NCBI GenBank assembly: GCA_035543115.1
Contig: DATKKF010000058.1
Location: 1 to 64,000, forward strand
Length of the DNA stretch: 64,000 nt
Source: RPRB01 sp035543115
GTDB lineage: Bacteria > Myxococcota > Myxococcia > Myxococcales > Myxococcaceae
Direction: 5' to 3'
In this document: positions 59,546-64,000 of the stretch, piece by piece
Layout: each line of letters starts with the position of its first letter
Numbering within the stretch: position 1 is the first letter of the stretch
Position numbers and translations under genes: made by a program
Notes under the pieces: generated by a model
The model's input: only the letters and a program-made list of their open reading frames with translations
What the model was told of the DNA's origin: nothing
Database searches by the model: none

Positions 59546-60766
59546 ATGCGACTCCTCGCCCCCTTCCGCGCCCTGCGGCCCCGGCCCGAGCTGGCCCCGG
59601 CCATCGCCACGCCGCCGTACGACGTCGTCAGCTCGTCCGAGGCGCGCGCGCTGGCCGCCGGGAACCCGAGAAGCTTCTTCCGCATCAGCCGGCCCGAGGT
59701 GGACCTGCCTCCGGGAGTCGACGAGCACTCCGACCCCGTGCACGCCCGTGGCCGCCGCGCGCTGGACGAGTTCCGCCGGAACGGCTGGCTCCTGCTCGAC
59801 GACGCCCCCCGCTTCTCGCTCTACCGGCAGAGGATGGGGTCGCACGTGCAGACCGGGCTCGTGGCCTGCGCGAGCGTGGACGCGTACGGACGCGGAGACA
59901 TCAAGCGGCACGAGCTGACCCGCGCGGACAAGGAGGACGACCGCACGCGGCACATCGAGGCGCTGGAGGCGAACGACGAGCCGGTGTTCCTGGCGTACCG
60001 GGCGCGGCCCTCGGTCGACGCGGTGCTCCGGCGCTCGGATGGGCGCGCGCCGGAGGTGCACTTCACCAGCGACGACGGGGTGGAGCACACGGTGTGGGTC
60101 CTGCCGCCGTCGGAGAACGCGGCCATCGAGGCGGCCCTGTCGGAGCTGGACACGCTCTACATCGCCGACGGGCACCACCGGAGCGCGGCGGCGGCACGGG
60201 TGCAGTCGCTCCGCCGGTCGCGAGGTCAGGGCGCAGGAGAGTGGGACTGGTTCCTGGCGGTGGTCTTCTCTCACCAGGCGCTCCAGATCCTCCCCTACCA
60301 CCGGCTGGTGAAGGACCTCGGGCCGGGAGGGAGCGCCGCGCTGCTCGAGGGGTTGCAGGCTGGCTTCGAGGTCGGCCCTGCTGCCCGGCCCGAGCCGGAA
60401 GGCCCGCACCGCTTCGGGCTCTACCTCGACGGCCTCTGGTGGCGGCTGGTGGCCCGGCCGGGCACGGTGCCCGCGGATGCCCACGGCGCACTCGACGTGT
60501 CGATCCTCCAGGACGCGGTGCTCGGGCCCCTGCTCGGCATCCACGACCCACGGCGAGACCCCCGCATCGAGTTCGTGGGCGGCATCCGCGGCACGGCCGA
60601 GCTGCAGGCGCGGGTGGACCGGGGCGAGGCGCGGGCGGCGTTCGCCCTGTGGCCCACGTCGATGGGCGAGCTCTTGGAGATCAGCGATGCGGGGCAGATC
60701 ATGCCCCCCAAGTCGACCTGGTTCGAGCCGAAGCTCCGCTCGGGGCTGTTCCTCCACCCGTTCTGA
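59546..60766 (+). CDS. DUF1015 family protein
   Basis: A 406-residue cytoplasmic protein with the family features APFRALRPRPELAPAIATPPYDV at the start, then KRHELTRADKEDDRTRHIEAL, LYIADGHHRSAAAARV, and C-terminal ISDAGQIMPPKSTWFEPKLRSGL. DUF1015 proteins are widely encoded beside serA or serC; the function is unproven, though a role linked to serine or phosphoserine metabolism has been suggested from neighbourhood. Here serC lies 617 bases downstream, with a minus-strand reductase gene between them. ATG 59546 is the first start after the previous gene. Confidence 0.88.
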   Translation: MRLLAPFRALRPRPELAPAIATPPYDVVSSSEARALAAGNPRSFFRISRPEVDLPPGVDEHSDPVHARGRRALDEFRRNGWLLLDDAPRFSLYRQRMGSHVQTGLVACASVDAYGRGDIKRHELTRADKEDDRTRHIEALEANDEPVFLAYRARPSVDAVLRRSDGRAPEVHFTSDDGVEHTVWVLPPSENAAIEAALSELDTLYIADGHHRSAAAARVQSLRRSRGQGAGEWDWFLAVVFSHQALQILPYHRLVKDLGPGGSAALLEGLQAGFEVGPAARPEPEGPHRFGLYLDGLWWRLVARPGTVPADAHGALDVSILQDAVLGPLLGIHDPRRDPRIEFVGGIRGTAELQARVDRGEARAAFALWPTSMGELLEISDAGQIMPPKSTWFEPKLRSGLFLHPF

Positions 60767-60790
60767 GGTGCGCCGGCCAGCGGCGGGCCG

Positions 60791-61339
60791 TCAATCCCGG
60801 GGCGGCCGGTCGCTGGCCGCGGCGCCCACCGCGTACCGGAGCTGCACCAGCCCCGACGGGTACGTCTGGGTGGACTCGAGCGTGAGCCGGTGCCGGCCCG
60901 GGCTGCTGGCGAACAGCCGGATGCCCGTCCCCACCACCACCGGCACGATCGACACCACCAGCCGGTCCAGGCAGCCCGCGGCGAGCAGCTGCGTCACCAC
61001 CTCTCCGCCGTCGGCATAGACGTGGCGTGCGCCCTGCGCGGCGAGCGTGGCCAGCACCTGGTGGGGGTCGCCGGAGAGGAAGCGCTCGCCGAACCGGGGC
61101 GCCCGCGCGCTCCTGCTCAGCACCGCCACGCGCTTGTCGCCGAAGGGCCAGGCGCCGAAGCCGAGCACCGTCTCGTACGTCTTGCGCCCCATGAGCAGCG
61201 TGTCCACCGACGCGTAGAACGCCGCGTACCCGTGCTCCTCCTGCTCGAAGGGCTCGAGGAACCCGAGGCCCCCGTCGGCGTCGGCGATGAAGCCGTCCAG
61301 GCTCGCGCCGAGGAATCCCGACACCCGTGGGCGATCCAT
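60791..61339 (-). CDS. Dihydrofolate reductase family protein (RibD C-terminal-like)
   Basis: A 182-residue reductase of the RibD_C/DHFR fold: SGFLGASLDGFIADADGG at the start, LMGRKTYETVLGFGAWPF, HVYADGGEVVTQLLAAG near residue 109, and VSIVPVVVGTGIRLF. Such stand-alone proteins bind NADPH; their substrates are mostly unknown, with some annotated as riboflavin reductase-like. ATG 61339 and GTG 61342 are both possible starts. It is on the minus strand between DUF1015 and serC. Confidence 0.87.
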   Translation of the reverse strand: MDRPRVSGFLGASLDGFIADADGGLGFLEPFEQEEHGYAAFYASVDTLLMGRKTYETVLGFGAWPFGDKRVAVLSRSARAPRFGERFLSGDPHQVLATLAAQGARHVYADGGEVVTQLLAAGCLDRLVVSIVPVVVGTGIRLFASSPGRHRLTLESTQTYPSGLVQLRYAVGAAASDRPPRD

Positions 61340-61383
61340 CACTGTGCTTCTACGCCTCCCCTGCGAGGTGTAGAAGGCCCGGC

Positions 61384-62472
61384 ATGCGAGCCATCAACTT
61401 CAACGCGGGGCCGGCGGGTCTCCCCCTCCCGGCTCTGGAGCGGGCCCGGGACGAGTTCGTCGACTTCAAGGGCACGGGGATGTCCATCCTCGAGCACAGC
61501 CACCGCGGGAAGGACTACGAGGCCGTCCACGACGAGGCCATCGCGCTCCTCACCCGGCTGCTCGGGATTCCCGACAGCCATCAGGTCTTGTTCCTCCAGG
61601 GCGGCGCCTCCCTGCAGTTCGCGATGGTGCCGATGAACTTCCTGCCCAGGGATGGCTCGGCGGACTACATCCTCACCGGCACCTGGAGCGAGAAGGCGCT
61701 CGACGAGGCCAAGGTGCTCGGCGCGCCGCGGGTGGCGGCCACCGTCATCGGACCGGACAAGCGCTACACCCGCATCCCTCGTCAGTCGGAGCTGCAGCTC
61801 GACCCGAAGGCGGCCTACGTCCACATCACCAGCAACAACACCATCTTCGGCACCCAGTGGCACGCCTGGCCCCAGGTGGGCGCGGTCCCGATGGTCGCGG
61901 ACATGTCCTCCGACTTCCTCTGGCGGCCGACCGACGTGTCGCGCTTCGGGCTGATCTACGCCGGCGCCCAGAAGAACCTGGGCCCCTCCGGGGTGACCGT
62001 GGTCGTCATCCGGAAGGACTTCATGGCGAAGGGGCGCAAGGACGTCCCGAAGATCCTCAGGTACTCGACCTTCGCGGAGAACAACTCGCTCTACAACACG
62101 CCGCCCACCTTCGGGATCTACCTAATGCGGAACGTCCTCGCCTGGATCGAGGAGCAGGGTGGGCTGCCGGGGATGGAGCGGCGCAACACCGAGAAGGCCG
62201 AGATCCTCTACGGCGCGCTGGACCGGATGAGCGGCTTCTACCGGGCCCCGGTGGAGAAGGCCGCGCGGAGCACGATGAACATCGTCTTCCGGCTGCCCAC
62301 CGAGGAGCTCGACGACCGCTTCGTGGCCGAGGCCAAGAAGCAGCGGATGGTGGGCCTCAAGGGCCACCGCAGCGCCGGCGGCATCCGGGTCAGCGCGTAC
62401 AACGCGGTGAGCCCGGAGGACATCCGGACGCTGGTGTCGTTCATGGAGTCGTTCGCCAAGGCCAACGGCTGA
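61384..62472 (+). CDS. serC: Phosphoserine aminotransferase
   Basis: A 362-residue class-V PLP aminotransferase converting 3-phosphohydroxypyruvate to phosphoserine. It opens MRAINFNAGPAGLPLPAL, followed by FLQGGASLQFAMVP (phosphate-binding loop), IYAGAQKNLGPSGVTVV with the PLP lysine near residue 198, and the C-terminal GLKGHRSAGGIRVSAYN typical of SerC. The ATG at 61384 is preferred over an upstream start that lacks family residues. It lies 44 bases after the divergent reductase start. Confidence 0.95.
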   Translation: MRAINFNAGPAGLPLPALERARDEFVDFKGTGMSILEHSHRGKDYEAVHDEAIALLTRLLGIPDSHQVLFLQGGASLQFAMVPMNFLPRDGSADYILTGTWSEKALDEAKVLGAPRVAATVIGPDKRYTRIPRQSELQLDPKAAYVHITSNNTIFGTQWHAWPQVGAVPMVADMSSDFLWRPTDVSRFGLIYAGAQKNLGPSGVTVVVIRKDFMAKGRKDVPKILRYSTFAENNSLYNTPPTFGIYLMRNVLAWIEEQGGLPGMERRNTEKAEILYGALDRMSGFYRAPVEKAARSTMNIVFRLPTEELDDRFVAEAKKQRMVGLKGHRSAGGIRVSAYNAVSPEDIRTLVSFMESFAKANG

Positions 62473-62502
62473 GGCGACGGACCGACGGAGGAGGGGACCC
62501 TG

Positions 62503-63060
62503 ATGACTGGAAGCCTGCGCACCGCTCTCTTGCTGCTGTGCTCGCTGGTCGCGTTTCCGGTGCTGGCCAAGGACGTGGAGGGGACGCTGGTCCCGGACAC
62601 GGTGAGCTCGGACGGGAAGACCCTCCGGCTCATCGGCGCCGGCATCCGGAACAAGTGGTTCTTCAACGTCTACGTGGGCGCGCTCTACGCGGAGAAGCCC
62701 ACCTTCAACGCCGCGAACCTCATCAAGTCCGAGCAGCCGAAGCGGATGGATCTCCACCTCCTCCGCGACGTGGGGAAGGAGAAGATCGTCGAGTCGATCC
62801 GCGAGGGCTTCGAGAAGCAGTCCAGGGACCAGATGCCAGCCCTGCAGGGCCGGCTGGACCAGCTCGCGGCCGCAGTGCCTGATCTCAAGAAGGGCGACGC
62901 GCTTTCGCTGACCTACGTCCCGGAGAAGGGCGTGGTGCTGGGTGGGGCCGCCAAGGAGACGGTCATTCCCGGCAAGGACTTCGCCGATGCGCTGTTCTCC
63001 GTCTGGCTGGGTCCGGACCCGGTGGACGCGGATCTGAAGCGGAAGCTGCTCGGCGGTTGA
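62503..63060 (+). CDS. Chalcone-isomerase-fold periplasmic protein
   Basis: A 185-residue exported protein: signal peptide (residues 1-22, LLLLCSLVAFPVLAKD) and a CHI-like domain with the characteristic GAGIRNKWFFNVYVGALYAEK block, PKRMDLHLLRDVGKEKIVES, and VLGGAAKETVIPGKDFADALFSVWLGPDP. Bacterial members are not shown to be isomerases and may bind fatty acids or other small lipids. It follows serC by 30 bases in the same direction. Confidence 0.85.
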   Translation: MTGSLRTALLLLCSLVAFPVLAKDVEGTLVPDTVSSDGKTLRLIGAGIRNKWFFNVYVGALYAEKPTFNAANLIKSEQPKRMDLHLLRDVGKEKIVESIREGFEKQSRDQMPALQGRLDQLAAAVPDLKKGDALSLTYVPEKGVVLGGAAKETVIPGKDFADALFSVWLGPDPVDADLKRKLLGG

Positions 63061-63114
63061 CCGTTTTCCGCTAGGGTGCCGGGCGCTTCGAACCCTCCAA
63101 GGAGCTGACAGGCC

Positions 63115-64000
63115 GTGAAGCGCCTTTTCGTCCTCGCCCTGCTCGCCGCGGGCTGCGCCTCTGCGCCCCCGAGCACCCCGTCCAGGCCTCCCCCGAGGGA
63201 GCCGGCCCCGGTCGCCCCCCCTCCCATGCCCGCTGGACTGGACGCGGCGGCGATGGACCCGTCGGCGAACCCGTGTGACGACTTCTACCAGTACGCCTGC
63301 GGCGGCTGGCTGAAGGCCACTCCCATCCCCCCGGACCGGAGCATCTGGGGGCGCGGGTTCAACATCATCGAGGAGCGGAACGAGCAGATCCTCAAGGAGA
63401 TCCTCGAGGCCACGGCCGAGGGCAAGGCACCCCCGGGGACGCCCTATGCCAAGCAGCTCGGCGACTACTACGCGACCTGCATGGACGAGTCGAAGCTGGA
63501 GAGCGCGTTGCCGGAGCTTCGCACCGCGCTCCGGAAGATCGACCGGGTGACGACCTCGAAGGACGTGGCGACCGAGCTGGCGCGCCTCCACGACGCGGGG
63601 GCGAATGCGCTCTTCGGCTACGGGTCGGCCCAGGACTTCAAGGACGCCACCCAGGTCATCGGGATGGTGGACCAGGGCGGGCTCGGCCTGCCAGACCGTG
63701 AGTACTACCTGAGCGACGCGCCGAAGATGAAGGAGATCCGCGACGGTTACCGGGCCTACGTGGCCCAGACGTTCAGCCTGCTGGGCGACGCGCCGGAGGT
63801 CGCGGCGAAGAAGGCCGACCAGGTGATGGGTCTGGAAACGAAACTCGCCCAGGCCAGCCTCGATCGGGTCTCGCGGCGTGATCCGAACAAGCTCTACCAC
63901 CGGACCGACCCGAAGGCCCTGGCCCGGGCCGCACCCGGCTTCGATTGGAGCCGGTACTTCGCCGCGGTGGGCACGCCGGGGGTCGAGGCGCTGAACGTGA
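63115..64000 (+). CDS. M13-family metallopeptidase lipoprotein, 3' end cut by the window
   Basis: About 295 residues of a protein that continues beyond the window. GTG 63115 follows an AAGGAG 10 bases upstream. The signal peptide has a lipobox LAAGCAS (C near residue 12), then a proline-rich linker and the M13 N-domain: DAAAMDPSANPCDDFYQYACGGWLK, followed by LGLPDREYYLSD. The zinc motif HExxH lies beyond the end. M13 (neprilysin-like) enzymes cut short peptides in the periplasm or at the surface. The chalcone-isomerase-fold gene ends 54 bases before it. Confidence 0.9.
   Translation, partial: MKRLFVLALLAAGCASAPPSTPSRPPPREPAPVAPPPMPAGLDAAAMDPSANPCDDFYQYACGGWLKATPIPPDRSIWGRGFNIIEERNEQILKEILEATAEGKAPPGTPYAKQLGDYYATCMDESKLESALPELRTALRKIDRVTTSKDVATELARLHDAGANALFGYGSAQDFKDATQVIGMVDQGGLGLPDREYYLSDAPKMKEIRDGYRAYVAQTFSLLGDAPEVAAKKADQVMGLETKLAQASLDRVSRRDPNKLYHRTDPKALARAAPGFDWSRYFAAVGTPGVEALNV

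Overview
The window is a very GC-rich chromosomal segment with dense, gene-packed coding on both strands. It suggests a myxobacterium (Myxococcota, probably a Cystobacterineae-like lineage). The reasons are mevalonate-pathway genes, an exopolysaccharide (EPS) locus laid out like the Myxococcus xanthus eps locus (short OPX protein, beta-barrel partner, receiver protein, co-polymerase, glycosyltransferase), several large secreted lipoproteins, DUF4388-type and ScfR-type regulators, and an M13 peptidase. No insertion sequence, prophage, integrase or CRISPR array was found. No gene-free stretch exceeds 300 bases; the longest is about 250 bases, at 23081-23331.

Layout. 1-2034: end of a mevalonate-pathway operon (mvaD, phosphomevalonate kinase), converging on a surface-antigen-like outer-membrane barrel (2022-3386). 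3503-36898: a roughly 33 kb polysaccharide locus. It holds an O-antigen-ligase/polymerase-like protein, two chain-length co-polymerases (5354-6817 and 30439-32022) each followed by a small degenerate tyrosine-kinase-like protein, glycosyltransferases, a pyruvyltransferase, an acyltransferase and an asparagine synthetase. It also holds a nucleotide-sugar cassette (cytidylyltransferase, NAD epimerase, C-methyltransferase, RmlC, DUF4910, PIG-L deacetylase, class III aminotransferase) and three secreted polysaccharide-active proteins (GH9, beta-helix lipoprotein, shortened DUF4038 lipoprotein). The export end has OPX, a porin-like barrel, a WecG-type transferase and the initiating phosphoglycosyltransferase. 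The only flippase-like gene is broken.

36969-42211: tRNA-Leu(CAG), then a complete minus-strand ISC iron-sulfur operon (iscS, iscU, iscA, hscB, hscA, fdx) with a recognisable sigma70 promoter. 42287-43654: DsbD-like thiol reductase. 43777-45663: multidomain receiver/DUF4388/TPR protein. 45675-50156: yebC, ruvC, ruvA, ruvB and a conserved unknown protein. 50326-53142: lpxC behind a structured leader, a SurA-N/DsbA lipoprotein, pyrF. 53176-56213: pepA with an upstream ScfR/RamB-like regulator. 56362-59490: a divergent pair of large membrane proteins. 59546-64000: DUF1015, a DHFR-like reductase, serC, a chalcone-isomerase-fold protein and the first part of an M13 metallopeptidase.

How the genes fit together. 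The EPS genes describe a Wzx/Wzy-type pathway. EpsZ-like phosphoglycosyltransferase and WecG-like transferase start the lipid-linked unit. Other transferases extend and decorate it with pyruvate, acyl and amide groups and a branched or amino-deoxy sugar. Wzy and the two co-polymerases polymerise it, and OPX plus the barrel export it. The secreted hydrolase and lyase-like proteins could trim or release it. Functions are inferred from motifs read by eye; no database search was run.
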